Source: Mycoavidus cysteinexigens_B
GTDB taxonomy: Bacteria > Pseudomonadota > Gammaproteobacteria > Burkholderiales > Burkholderiaceae
DNA: 64,000 nucleotides
NCBI GenBank assembly: GCA_031963465.1
Contig: JASSUG010000001.1
Span: 62,001-126,000 of the forward strand
Direction of reading: 5' to 3'
How positions within the stretch are numbered: position 1 is the stretch's first letter; each line of letters starts with the position of its first letter. Under the pieces are notes generated by a model. It was not told the DNA's origin, searched no databases, and saw only the letters and a list, made by a program, of their open reading frames with translations. Made by a program: the position numbers and the translations under genes. This document shows, piece after piece, positions 1 to 8,667 of this stretch.

Positions 1-2
1 AT

Positions 3-470
3 GCAAGCGGTTTGCGCGTCTCTGAACTGGTGGGGCTCAAAACGGTAGACGTTAGCCTGAACGATGGGGTGGTGCGGGTCTTAGGCAAAGGCTCGAAAGA
101 GCGGTTGGTGCCGTTTGGCGCAGAAGCGCAAGGCTGGATTGAGCACTATCTGCGCGCGGCGCGGCCCGTGCTATTGCAGGCCCGAGCTGCTGCTGATGCG
201 CTGTTTATTACGGTGCGCGGCGCGGGTATGACGCGTCAGCAGTTTTGGTACATCATTAAACACTATACGCGTCTATCCGGGATTCATGCGCCTTTGTCTC
301 CGCATACATTGCGACACGCTTTTGCGACGCATTTGCTCAATCATGGTGCGGATTTGCGGGTTGTGCAACTGTTGCTGGGTCACACTGATATTTCAACCAC
401 GCAGATTTACACGCATGTTGCACGTGAACGGTTGAGTGTGCTGCATGCATCGCATCATCCGCGTGGCTAA
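3..470 (+). CDS. xerD: Tyrosine recombinase XerD, C-terminal part (5' end outside window)
   Basis: Site-specific tyrosine recombinase that with XerC resolves chromosome dimers at dif. Only the catalytic domain is visible. The frame is open back to the window edge, reading ASGLRVSELVGL at the first bases, so the gene starts upstream. Active-site elements are present in order: the Arg of GLRVSEL, the Lys in GKGSKER, the HxxR box in SPHTLRHAFATHLL, and GHTDISTTQIYTHV with the His and the nucleophilic Tyr. It ends a few residues after the Tyr, as the family does. XerC has the same motifs; XerD is preferred from the LSPHTLRHAFATHLLNHGADLR wording, but the N-terminus needed to be sure is missing. 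Confidence 0.85.
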   Translation, partial: ASGLRVSELVGLKTVDVSLNDGVVRVLGKGSKERLVPFGAEAQGWIEHYLRAARPVLLQARAAADALFITVRGAGMTRQQFWYIIKHYTRLSGIHAPLSPHTLRHAFATHLLNHGADLRVVQLLLGHTDISTTQIYTHVARERLSVLHASHHPRG

Positions 471-586
471 GCTATGTCTGGGTGACGGGTTAATGGCTAT
501 AATTCAGTTTTTCGCGAGCCAATAGTTAAACGCATTGCAGTGGTCAGTTCTGGCTGCATTCTCTTCAATATTAAAAAGGAAAATTC

Positions 587-1114
587 ATGAGCTTCAATCA
601 CATTCCCGCTGGTAAAGACTTACCCACTGATTTCAATGTCATTATCGAAATTCCGGCGCAAAGCGAGCCGGTGAAATATGAGGCCGACAAAGAGTTTGGT
701 CTGCTGGTGGTTGACCGTTTTATCGGCACGGGGATGCGTTATCCAGCGAATTATGGCTTTATTCCGCAAACGCTCTCAGGTGATGGCGACCCGGTTGATG
801 TGTTGGTGCTGACGCCTTTTCCTTTGTTGGCGGGTTCGCTGGTCCGCGCCCGTGCGCTTGGCATGTTAAGAATGACGGACGAGTCGGGGGTGGATGCAAA
901 ATTAATTGCGGTCCCGGCCGATAAGGTTTGTCCAATGACCGCAGACCTTAAAACCATTGAAGATGTTCCGGCTTATTTAAAAGATCAAATTAAGCATTTT
1001 TTCGAGCACTATAAAGCGCTGGAAAAAGGCAAATGGGTCAAAGTGGAAGGCTGGCAAGGCTTGGATGCAGCGCACCGGGAAATTAGCGAAGGGGTGGCGA
1101 ACTATCGTCAGTAA
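587..1114 (+). CDS. ppa: Inorganic pyrophosphatase (soluble, family I)
   Basis: Hydrolyses pyrophosphate to two phosphates in the cytosol, pulling nucleotide-polymerising and activation reactions forward. The 175 residues match the usual bacterial hexameric family I length. The PASEFE-like start, the YPANYGFIPQTLSGDGDPVDVLVL signature with the Mg-binding aspartates, and the KVEGW block near the C-terminus are all visible. A GGAAAA stretch lies just before the ATG, and a TATAAT hexamer at 498-503 may be its -10 box. Its 3' end overlaps the convergent acyl-CoA ligase gene by about 32 bases, tight packing with no room for a separate terminator. Confidence 0.95.
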   Translation: MSFNHIPAGKDLPTDFNVIIEIPAQSEPVKYEADKEFGLLVVDRFIGTGMRYPANYGFIPQTLSGDGDPVDVLVLTPFPLLAGSLVRARALGMLRMTDESGVDAKLIAVPADKVCPMTADLKTIEDVPAYLKDQIKHFFEHYKALEKGKWVKVEGWQGLDAAHREISEGVANYRQ

Positions 1115-2780
1115 ATAGCTGATGCAATCTACGCTTCAAGATCTTCCCTGTGGCGGCCGTGGGTAATGCTTTAAGCAGGCGGATTTCAGCCGGTTGCTTA
1201 TACGGCGCCAGGCGCGCAGCGCACCAACTGATGAAGGTTTGCGGCGTTGCGCAGATACCTGGTTTAAGCTCAACAAAGGCGATGATTGCTTCATCGCCTG
1301 ATCGCGGGCGTCCAATCACGGCTGAATGCATGACATCTGGGTGACTATTTAAAACCTGTTCAATCTCAGCCGGATAAATATTAAAGCCAGAACGGATGAT
1401 TAATTCTTTACAGCGGCCAATGATATGTAATGCGTTGCTGGCATCCTGGCGGGCTAGATCGCCGGTTTTGAGCCAACCGTCAACCACCGCAGCCTGGGTG
1501 GCAATCGCATCACGGTAATAGCCAAGCATGACATTGGGGCCTCGTACCCATAATTCACCGACTTTACCCGGTTTGAGGATGGCCCCATCGGCCGCGACGA
1601 TCCGCACTTGAATGCCTGGAATGGGTGGGCCAACTGAAGTGTCGGCCGGAGAAACATTCAGTCTAGTTTGGGCAATCGTTGGACTGCTTTCGGTCATGCC
1701 ATAGCCGTTATGTAGCGGCATAGCGTAGAGTGCTTCAGCGCGCCTCTTAAGAGTGGCATCAAGTGGCGAGCCGCCTGAATAAACAAAGCGTAACTGCGGC
1801 GCATGCCAGCGCTCGGGGTGCGCCTGTGCATATTCGATGAGTTTGGCGTGCATGGTGGGTACCCCTTGCAAAATCGTGATGCCCTCATGCGCTAGCGCAT
1901 GGCAAACGGCTTCAGGCGAGAAGCGGGGGGCGAGCCGCAATGCTGCGCCGGCGAATAATGTGCCGAGACAGACAGAGGCAAGTCCATACACATGCGAGAC
2001 AGGTAGCACAGCATAGACGATGTCGTTAGCCGTAACGTGACGGAGCGTGCTAGAGACTGCCGCAATAAAAAGTAAGTTGTGGTGCGACAGCATCACACCT
2101 TTCGGGGTACCTGTTGTGCCGGTGGTGTAGAGGAGGGCGGCGCACTGTTGCGAACGATCTGTAGTGGGGGGGGCTGCACTAGGTGCCGGGTCATGCGGTG
2201 TGAGCGAAGGGTTCAGGCCCAGAGGGCTGGCCGCGGCCTTGGAAAAAGCCAGTGCGCCAATGTCAAACGCGACGCAGGAGGCGTGCCACGCGTGGTCGCG
2301 TTGAGCATGCTGTTGTGCCGCGGGAGAGGCCTCAGTCGTGTATACCGTCAGACACGGCTTGGCGTGAGCACGGATCTGCTCAATCTCAGCGCTGCTTAGC
2401 CTGGCATTAATGAGCAGTGGCCAGGCGTTGAGTCGGGTGGTCGCGAATATCAGTACAATCAACGCGATACAGTTTTCATTGATGATCATCACCCGATCGT
2501 TTGCCTGCACGCCCGCTAGGCGAAGTTGTTGCGCCATTGCATTGATGGCGTCACGCAAGTCCGCATAGCTTAGGCGGCGAGTATTTTCGATGAGTGCCGG
2601 CGCTGCCGGATGATGTTGTGCGATACGCTCAGGCAACTCATCAATCCGCTCAGGCAAACTGGCGAGCAGAGCTTGGACCGACTCAGTCTCAGCAAAGTCG
2701 CTTGGCGAAACATTTATGATAGAACTATGCGCGCGCTGCATGAGATGTGTAAAAATTGGAACATAAGTTGGCTGGATCAA
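1083..2780 (-). CDS. AMP-forming acyl-CoA synthetase / fatty-acid-CoA ligase family
   Basis: Member of the acyl-adenylate-forming (ANL) superfamily: activates a carboxylic acid with ATP, then transfers it to CoA. The 565 residues carry the phosphate loop YTTGTTGTPKGVML, the YGMTES motif, WLKTGDLA, the hinge GRCKELIIRSGFNIYPAEIE, and the catalytic Lys in PTAATGKILKRRL. A long-chain or medium-chain acid is the usual substrate of this branch, but the exact one cannot be read from sequence. The longest frame starts at a TTG; an ATG at 2741 (MQRAHSS) is an equally possible start. It converges on ppa and overlaps its end. Confidence 0.85.
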   Translation of the reverse strand: MIQPTYVPIFTHLMQRAHSSIINVSPSDFAETESVQALLASLPERIDELPERIAQHHPAAPALIENTRRLSYADLRDAINAMAQQLRLAGVQANDRVMIINENCIALIVLIFATTRLNAWPLLINARLSSAEIEQIRAHAKPCLTVYTTEASPAAQQHAQRDHAWHASCVAFDIGALAFSKAAASPLGLNPSLTPHDPAPSAAPPTTDRSQQCAALLYTTGTTGTPKGVMLSHHNLLFIAAVSSTLRHVTANDIVYAVLPVSHVYGLASVCLGTLFAGAALRLAPRFSPEAVCHALAHEGITILQGVPTMHAKLIEYAQAHPERWHAPQLRFVYSGGSPLDATLKRRAEALYAMPLHNGYGMTESSPTIAQTRLNVSPADTSVGPPIPGIQVRIVAADGAILKPGKVGELWVRGPNVMLGYYRDAIATQAAVVDGWLKTGDLARQDASNALHIIGRCKELIIRSGFNIYPAEIEQVLNSHPDVMHSAVIGRPRSGDEAIIAFVELKPGICATPQTFISWCAARLAPYKQPAEIRLLKALPTAATGKILKRRLHQLFTDDSSPPLR

Positions 2781-2898
2781 CCTCTAATGAGGTATTCCTA
2801 ATAGTTTAGCAAATCGGTGCGGATGGCTTCGGTACAATAGTGTCCAATTCTAGCCGAAGTTAATTCCGGTTGATTTCCCTTTTTTTAAGAGCAGATCT

Positions 2899-3510
2899 AT
2901 GATTTATCTACTTATTGCGGTTTTGGCTTATTTGATCGGTTCAATCTCTTTTGCCGTGGTCGTGAGTGCGGCCATGAAGTTGCAAGATCCACGCAGCTAT
3001 GGCTCGAAAAACCCTGGGGCGACCAATGTACTGCGCAGTGGCAGTACACTGGCCGCGGTGCTCACTTTAATTGGCGATGCCTTTAAAGGTTGGTTGGCAG
3101 TCTGGCTGACGGTGAGGTTTGTCGATTATTTCGGTGGCCAATACGGTGTGGGTAATGAGGCGATTGGCTTAGCCGCCATAGCCGTCTTTATGGGTCATGT
3201 GCTACCGATATTTTTCCGCTTTAAAGGGGGCAAAGGGGTCGCCACGGCGGCCGGCGTGTTATTGGCTATCCATCCTATTCTCGGCCTGGCAACGGCTGCG
3301 AGTTGGTTGATCATGGCGTTTTTCTTCCGCTATTCGTCGCTCGCCGCGCTAGTCGCCGCCGTCTTTGCCCCGCTGTATGAAGTCTTTATGTTTGGCTTTG
3401 ACGCCAGGTCAGTGGCCGTGTTGGCAATGAGCCTGCTGTTAATTTACCGCCATCGCTCAAATATAAAAAATCTATTAGCCGGTAAAGAAGGCCGGATTGA
3501 TCAAAAATAA
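2899..3510 (+). CDS. plsY: Glycerol-3-phosphate acyltransferase PlsY
   Basis: Integral membrane enzyme that transfers the acyl group of acyl-phosphate to glycerol-3-phosphate, the first step of phospholipid synthesis. The 203 residues contain several hydrophobic helices and the three PlsY motifs: GSKNPGATNVLRSG near residue 34, the glycine-rich FKGGKGVATAAG near 108, and the C-terminal YRHRSNIKNLLAGKE. Length is normal. It is followed at once by the convergent yajQ gene, an order common in Burkholderiales. Confidence 0.95.
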   Translation: MIYLLIAVLAYLIGSISFAVVVSAAMKLQDPRSYGSKNPGATNVLRSGSTLAAVLTLIGDAFKGWLAVWLTVRFVDYFGGQYGVGNEAIGLAAIAVFMGHVLPIFFRFKGGKGVATAAGVLLAIHPILGLATAASWLIMAFFFRYSSLAALVAAVFAPLYEVFMFGFDARSVAVLAMSLLLIYRHRSNIKNLLAGKEGRIDQK

Positions 3511-3558
3511 CTCTAACGAAAAGCGGCTTTAAGCCAGCAGAGCGTCTAAAGGGCGGGT

Positions 3559-4044
3559 TTAATCCCGGAAATTATTAAAGTCGAGGGGAGTATCTTTGAT
3601 TTCGTCGCGCAACATCGCCATGACGGCCTGTAAGTCGTCTCGTTTATTGCCGGAGATGCGTACGGCGTCGCCTTGAATGCTCGCTTGTGTTTTGAGTTTA
3701 CTGTCTTTTACGAGTTTGACAATTTTTTTAGCCAGCTCACCTGACACGCCTTTTTTTACCGTGATCAGTTGCTTGATTTTGTCGCCACCGATTTTCTCGA
3801 TCTTGCCGTACTCTAAAAAGCGCACATCGACTTGGCGTTTTGCCATTTTGGAAATTAAGATATCTTTGAGTTGGCCGAGTTTAAAATCGTCGTCTGCATA
3901 AGCGGTGAGTTCACCCTCTTTTTGTTCAATCCGCGCATCAGATCCTTTAAAATCGAAACGGGTAGAGGTTTCTTTGTTGGTTTGATCAACTGCATTTTTG
4001 ACTTCAGTTAGGTTTGCTTCGCTAACGATATCGAATGTTGGCAT
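3559..4044 (-). CDS. yajQ: YajQ-family nucleotide-binding protein
   Basis: 161-residue YajQ/DUF520 protein with two ferredoxin-like halves. It begins with the family hallmark MPTFDIVSE, followed by RFDFKGSDARIEQKEGELT, and ends with the conserved DTPLDFNNFRD. Homologues bind nucleic acid or nucleotides, and the Xanthomonas member has been reported as a cyclic-di-GMP receptor; that role is not established for this lineage. Length and motifs are intact. It lies between plsY and murB and is transcribed against both. Confidence 0.9.
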   Translation of the reverse strand: MPTFDIVSEANLTEVKNAVDQTNKETSTRFDFKGSDARIEQKEGELTAYADDDFKLGQLKDILISKMAKRQVDVRFLEYGKIEKIGGDKIKQLITVKKGVSGELAKKIVKLVKDSKLKTQASIQGDAVRISGNKRDDLQAVMAMLRDEIKDTPLDFNNFRD

Positions 4045-4222
4045 GAATTTCTCCGGAAAAATACACAGGGGTTGTGGCGTTAGCCACGACAGATAGATAA
4101 GCTCTTATAATCACCGCTTCGCAAACGCGCGGTAACGATGAAAAAATCTAACCTAGAATAACTCACTATTTTACCGAGGCGGGCTATTTTGCTCAAATCG
4201 CTTTTCTGTAGATTGAATAATT

Positions 4223-5248
4223 ATGTCTGAATTGATGACCGATTACGCTTTGCAGGCGCACAACACGTTCGGCTTTAAGGTGCACGCGCGCTATGCGCTA
4301 CGCATCGAAAATGAGGCCATGCTTAGAGCCGCGTTGGTGGATCCCCGTATCGCTGATTTGCCGCGTTTGGTGCTAGGTGGCGGCAGCAATATCGTGCTAA
4401 CCGGTGATTTTGATGGGATTGTGTGGTTAATCAGCATGAAGGGCCGGCGTTTAGTGCACGAGGATGAACAGGCTTGGTTTGTGGAAGCAGGCGCCGGTGA
4501 GAATTGGCATGAATTTGTGGCTTGGACGCTCGAACAAGGTTGCCCTGGCCTAGAAAATCTTGCGCTGATTCCTGGTCTAGTGGGGGCTGCGCCGGTCCAA
4601 AATATTGGCGCATATGGTCTGGAAATAGCTGAGCATTTTGCTACCTTGAGTGCGATTGAGCTGTCGACGGGCAAAACCGTTGTGTTTGATAAGGCTGATT
4701 GCGGGTTTGCTTATCGCGATAGTTTTTTCAAACAACAGGGGCGCGGCCGTTTTGTGATTGCCTCGGTGACCTTCCGTTTGCCGAAAAAATGGCGGCCACG
4801 CTGTGATTATGCTGATCTTGCTCGACAATTCTCTGTCGCGGGTATGACTGATGCCCAACCGACGCCGCGCGATATTTTTGAGGCAGTGGTAGCGATTCGC
4901 CGCGCTAAGCTCCCTAACCCGGCTGAGATTGGCAATGTGGGCAGCTTTTTTAAAAATCCAGCGGTCAGTGCTGAGGATTTTGATTTATTACTGGCGCGCG
5001 AAGCAGATATTGTTGCCTATCGTCAGCCCGACCGGCGTGTCAAGCTTGCCGCCGGCTGGCTGATTGAACAGTGCGGTTGGAAAGGGCGTGGGCTGGGGCC
5101 GGCAGCGGTTCATGCGCAGCATGCGTTAGTGCTGATCAATAAGGGGGGCGCACAGGGTCAAGACATACTTGAGTTGGCGGGCGCAATTCAGCATGATGTA
5201 GATGCACGGTTTGGCGTGCAGCTTGAATTGGAACCCACCGTAATATAA
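4223..5248 (+). CDS. murB: UDP-N-acetylenolpyruvoylglucosamine reductase
   Basis: FAD- and NADPH-dependent enzyme of peptidoglycan precursor synthesis, reducing UDP-GlcNAc-enolpyruvate to UDP-MurNAc in the cytosol. Family features are present in order: LVLGGGSNIVL in the FAD-binding domain, LIPGLVGAAPVQNIGAYG, AYRDSFFKQQ, and GSFFKNP with the catalytic Ser region. The C-terminal ELEPTVI contains the active-site Glu. The 341 residues and the Tyr-containing type I layout match the E. coli-type enzyme. Its end lies 3 bases from the end of the convergent argG gene. Confidence 0.95.
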   Translation: MSELMTDYALQAHNTFGFKVHARYALRIENEAMLRAALVDPRIADLPRLVLGGGSNIVLTGDFDGIVWLISMKGRRLVHEDEQAWFVEAGAGENWHEFVAWTLEQGCPGLENLALIPGLVGAAPVQNIGAYGLEIAEHFATLSAIELSTGKTVVFDKADCGFAYRDSFFKQQGRGRFVIASVTFRLPKKWRPRCDYADLARQFSVAGMTDAQPTPRDIFEAVVAIRRAKLPNPAEIGNVGSFFKNPAVSAEDFDLLLAREADIVAYRQPDRRVKLAAGWLIEQCGWKGRGLGPAAVHAQHALVLINKGGAQGQDILELAGAIQHDVDARFGVQLELEPTVI

Positions 5249-5251
5249 GGT

Positions 5252-6481
5252 CTATGACGAGCGCCGGCGCCGTGCGTTTTCGGCAATTCTCATGCGTAGT
5301 GCATTGAGTTTAATAAAGCCGCCCGCATCGGCCTGATCATAGGCGCCGCCGTCATCGTCAAAGGTGGCAATCGTCTGATCGAACAGGGTTTGCTTGGAGT
5401 CACGCGCCACCACGCTGGCACTTCCTTTATAGAGCTTAATGCGCACCCAGCCATTCACGTTTTGCTGGGTGTGATTGATCAGCACTTGCAATGCTTGGCG
5501 CTCAGGACTCCACCAATAACCGTTATAAATTAGGGCCGCATAACGGGCCATCAGGTCATCTTTTAGGTGCGCGACTTCACGATCAAGCGTGATGGATTCA
5601 ATGCCGCGGTGTCCTTTTAACAAAATAGTGCCGCCCGGCGTTTCATAGCAGCCGCGTGATTTCATGCCAACGTAGCGATTCTCGACTAGATCCAAACGGC
5701 CAACACCATGCTCGCCGCCTATCCGGTTCAGTTCGGCCAGCATTTGGGCCGGCGTCAAGCGCTGACCATTCAAGGCGATTGGGTCGCCCTGTGCATATTC
5801 AAGCTCCAGATAGCAGGGTTGCTCAGGCGCCTGCTCAGGTGCTACCGTCCAACGCCACATATCGGCTTCGGCCTGGGCTTTGGGGTCTTCAAGGTGACGG
5901 CCCTCATAAGAAATGTGCAGCAAATTGGCGTCCATTGAATACGGTGCACCGCCTTGCTTGTGCTTCATTTCAATTGGAATACCCGCCTGCTGCGCATAGG
6001 CGAGAAGTTTTTCGCGTGACAGCAGATCCCATTCGCGCCAAGGCGCGATGACTTTAATATTCGGCTCAAGCGCATAATAGCCAAGCTCAAAGCGCACCTG
6101 ATCATTGCCTTTGCCGGTCGCGCCATGGGAGACGGCTTGCGCCCCCGTTTGGCGAGCGATTTCAATTTGCCGTTTGGCAATCAGTGGGCGTGCAATTGAA
6201 GTCCCTAGCAGGTACTCGCCTTCATACACGGTGTTGCAACGGAACATCGGAAATACAAAGTCGCGGACGAATTCCTCGCGCAGATCGTCGATAAAAATAT
6301 TTTCGGGCTGAATGCCAAGCTGTATGGCTTTCTTACGAGCGGGCTCTAGCTCTTCACCTTGACCAATATCGGCGGTAAAGGTAATGACTTCGGCATCATA
6401 GTTATCCTGCAGCCATTTAAGGATAACGGATGTGTCAAGCCCGCCTGAATAGGCGAGTACAACTTTGGGGTGAGTACTCAT
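5252..6481 (-). CDS. argG: Argininosuccinate synthase
   Basis: Condenses citrulline and aspartate with ATP to argininosuccinate, the penultimate step of arginine synthesis. The 409-residue protein starts with the PP-loop AYSGGLDTSVILKWL and continues with the citrulline/aspartate-binding block ATGKGNDQVRFE and with YSMDANLLHISYEG. It lies directly downstream of argF on the same strand (26-base gap), so the two are probably co-transcribed and supply sequential arginine steps. No frameshift or motif loss is seen. Confidence 0.95.
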   Translation of the reverse strand: MSTHPKVVLAYSGGLDTSVILKWLQDNYDAEVITFTADIGQGEELEPARKKAIQLGIQPENIFIDDLREEFVRDFVFPMFRCNTVYEGEYLLGTSIARPLIAKRQIEIARQTGAQAVSHGATGKGNDQVRFELGYYALEPNIKVIAPWREWDLLSREKLLAYAQQAGIPIEMKHKQGGAPYSMDANLLHISYEGRHLEDPKAQAEADMWRWTVAPEQAPEQPCYLELEYAQGDPIALNGQRLTPAQMLAELNRIGGEHGVGRLDLVENRYVGMKSRGCYETPGGTILLKGHRGIESITLDREVAHLKDDLMARYAALIYNGYWWSPERQALQVLINHTQQNVNGWVRIKLYKGSASVVARDSKQTLFDQTIATFDDDGGAYDQADAGGFIKLNALRMRIAENARRRRSS

Positions 6482-6507
6482 AGTTTATCTAAAGATATAT
6501 TTAATAT

Positions 6508-7437
6508 TTAATGGCCGATACGGCCCAGTAAAAGGAATTCCATTAAAGCCTTTTGCACATGCAGGCGGTTTTCTGCTTCCTCCCAAACCACGCTTTGCGG
6601 CCCGTCAATCACTTCAGCCGTGACTTCTTCGCCGCGATGCGCAGGCAGGCAGTGCATAAAAAGTGCTTCTGGGTGCGCTTGCGCCATCATCGCGGCGTTT
6701 ACGCACCACTGTGCAAAGGCCTGTCGACGCGCTTCGTTTTCTGCCTCAAACCCCATACTGGTCCAAACATCCGTGGTCACCAGATCAGCCCCTTCGCAGG
6801 CAGCAAACGGGTCATCGTATTCTTCGATCCAAGGCAAATTTTCTGCGCTCAGGCGTGCGCGTTCAAGCTGGTAACCAGGCGGGGCTGAAATACGCAGTTT
6901 AAAACCGAGAATTTGAGCCGCTTCAGCCCATGTGTAGGCCATATTATTGGCATCACCAATCCATGCCACGGTTTTACCAGAGATCGATTCGCGCCGTTCG
7001 CAATAGGTAAAAATATCAGCCAGAACTTGACAGGGATGATATTCATTGGTCAATCCATTTATCACGGGTACCCGTGAATGATCGGCAAACCGCTGCAAAA
7101 TATCTTGGCCAAAAGTGCGGATCATGATGATATCGACCATCCGCGAAATGACCTGCGCGGCATCTTCAATCGGTTCGCCACGGCCCAGTTGCGTGTCTTT
7201 CGTGCTCATGAAGACCGCATGGCCGCCGAGCTGATGGATACCGGCTTCAAACGACAGTCGGGTACGCGTCGAACTTTTTTCAAAAATCATCGCCAGCGTG
7301 CAGTCATGCAGTGGATGATAGGTTTCATAGTTTTTGAATTTTTGCTTCAAATAGCGTGCGCGTTCAAACACGTATGTGTATTCGTCAAGCGAAAAATCTT
7401 TAAACTGAAGGTAATGGCGAATTTTTTTTGAGTTCAT
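6508..7437 (-). CDS. argF: Ornithine carbamoyltransferase
   Basis: Transfers the carbamoyl group from carbamoyl phosphate to ornithine, giving citrulline, the substrate of the adjacent argG product. The 309 residues carry the carbamoyl-phosphate motif STRTRLSFE, the HPCQVLAD block, the DVWTSMG loop that selects ornithine, and the catalytic Cys in HCLPAHRGEEV. Length is standard. It heads an argF-argG pair on the minus strand and diverges from the DUF3579 gene; no ARG box was identified by eye. Confidence 0.95.
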   Translation of the reverse strand: MNSKKIRHYLQFKDFSLDEYTYVFERARYLKQKFKNYETYHPLHDCTLAMIFEKSSTRTRLSFEAGIHQLGGHAVFMSTKDTQLGRGEPIEDAAQVISRMVDIIMIRTFGQDILQRFADHSRVPVINGLTNEYHPCQVLADIFTYCERRESISGKTVAWIGDANNMAYTWAEAAQILGFKLRISAPPGYQLERARLSAENLPWIEEYDDPFAACEGADLVTTDVWTSMGFEAENEARRQAFAQWCVNAAMMAQAHPEALFMHCLPAHRGEEVTAEVIDGPQSVVWEEAENRLHVQKALMEFLLLGRIGH

Positions 7438-7627
7438 AGAGCAAATACAACAACCTTATTAGCTGCTAGCGCGCGTTCGGCATCGCTGCTTTTTTGAATG
7501 AGTATATTAAAGCATAAAGGATTTGCGCGCGTTTGACGAGTCTTGGTTGCTTAAGACAATGATCGATGTAGCTTGCTTCTACGCTATAATCGCAACTGCT
7601 TTACACCGAAATTTGCCAGCTTTTTCC

Positions 7628-7942
7628 ATGATCAAAGCGTTACCAAGTGAATATTTTATCCAGGGCGTGACTGAAGACGGGCTGAGATTTCGGCCAAGTG
7701 ATTGGCCGGAGCGATTATGCGGTGTGATGTCGTCATTTGGGCCTGGCGCCAGTGGCCCGAACGCGCGGCTTAAATATTCCTTCTATGTGCGGCCAGTGAT
7801 GGTGGGCGATCTAAAATGCGTGGTTGTCGATGAACAGCTACGTACCATTGAACCGATGGCGTTTGATTTCGTGATGAATTTTGCGAAGGATAATCAACTG
7901 GTCGTGACCCAAGCGTGTTCGCTGCCTGATCCTGCCGTATAG
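7628..7942 (+). CDS. DUF3579 family protein
   Basis: Small conserved betaproteobacterial protein of unknown function, about 104 residues from the ATG chosen here. The family core is recognisable: YFIQGVTEDGLRFRPSDWPERLCGVMSSF followed by a YSFYVRPV strand and a C-terminal helical stretch. The frame is open further upstream, but the extra residues are not family-like. A TATAAT hexamer at 7585-7590 upstream of this ATG also favours the shorter form. Its position between argF and rpsT is the usual one in Burkholderia relatives. Confidence 0.75.
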   Translation: MIKALPSEYFIQGVTEDGLRFRPSDWPERLCGVMSSFGPGASGPNARLKYSFYVRPVMVGDLKCVVVDEQLRTIEPMAFDFVMNFAKDNQLVVTQACSLPDPAV

Positions 7943-8135
7943 TCTCTCTTTCGGCCGATAGGCCGATTACTACGTTTATTGCTTGAAGTGGAAGTAGTCT
8001 ACGTTGCTGCTTTGACCTGTCGCAGCTAACCGCGGCGGGCCTAGCCGATGCGGGTATGGATATGCTGGATACGGGCTTTTGTCTTTCTCATGACAGGTTG
8101 CGCTACCTAGCTAAAGCGAAAAGCCATGCAAAAGA

Positions 8136-8159
8136 AGGTGAGGGTTGCGACTCTCACCT
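8136..8159 (-). terminator. Probable intrinsic terminator downstream of rpsT
   Basis: A 7-bp stem (AGGTGAG / CTCACCT) with a 10-base loop is followed on the minus strand by a T-rich run (TTCTTTT). It lies about 60 bases beyond the rpsT stop codon. The rest of the 7943-8219 gap holds no convincing gene; near 7953-7977 there is a short GGCC-GATA-GGCC palindrome resembling the one in the repeats at 58.0 and 63.7 kb. Confidence 0.5.
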
Positions 8160-8219
8160 AATGCCAAATAAGGAATTGCGGTACTTTCTGATTGAGAGTA
8201 ACCGCTGTTTCTCTTTTTG

Positions 8220-8507
8220 CTATTCAGCAGCAACGGCTGCTGGCACAGACAAACTCTTCACTGCCGCAGCAAGACGGCTTTTGTGACGAGCCGCTTTGTT
8301 TTTATGCACGAGCTTTTTGTCAGCAATAATATCGAGCGTTTTCGACGATTGTTTAAATACCTCATTCGCTTTGCTTGCGTCGCCGGCTGCAATAGCCTTG
8401 CGAACAGCTTTAATTGCCGTGCGCAGTTTTGAGCGCAAAGCAGAGTTATGAGAATTAGCTTTAGCGGCTTGGCGAGCGCGCTTGCGAGCTTGTGCAGAGT
8501 TAGCCAT
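8220..8507 (-). CDS. rpsT: 30S ribosomal protein S20
   Basis: Primary 16S rRNA-binding protein of the small subunit. The 95 residues begin MANSAQARKRARQA and continue HNSALRSKLRTAIKAVRKAI, the typical Lys/Arg-rich helical bundle, and include the conserved VHKNKAARHKSRLAAAVK. The C-terminal tail VPAAVAAE is slightly longer than in E. coli. A GGAATTGTC stretch precedes the ATG. It is transcribed alone, divergently from murJ. Confidence 0.95.
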   Translation of the reverse strand: MANSAQARKRARQAAKANSHNSALRSKLRTAIKAVRKAIAAGDASKANEVFKQSSKTLDIIADKKLVHKNKAARHKSRLAAAVKSLSVPAAVAAE

Positions 8508-8667
8508 GACAATTCCTTTTGTGTCTGTTCAACCGTAGGATTTCCGACGCAAACAAACGGAATCGGAAAATGACGGGAGTTTCTAGAACCGGCGATTATA
8601 ACAAGGCCTGCATAAAATTAGCAAATTTAGCGAAATCTGCTTTCTAGGCTACGTATAATATTGCCAC

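Noticed and set aside
2079..2399. 106-codon plus-strand frame within the acyl-CoA ligase gene.
   Set aside because: Lies wholly antisense to a well-supported gene, is Arg/Cys-rich and has no recognisable motif.
8056..8286. 76-codon plus-strand frame between DUF3579 and rpsT.
   Set aside because: It runs into the antisense of rpsT, contains the terminator hairpin, and shows no family features.
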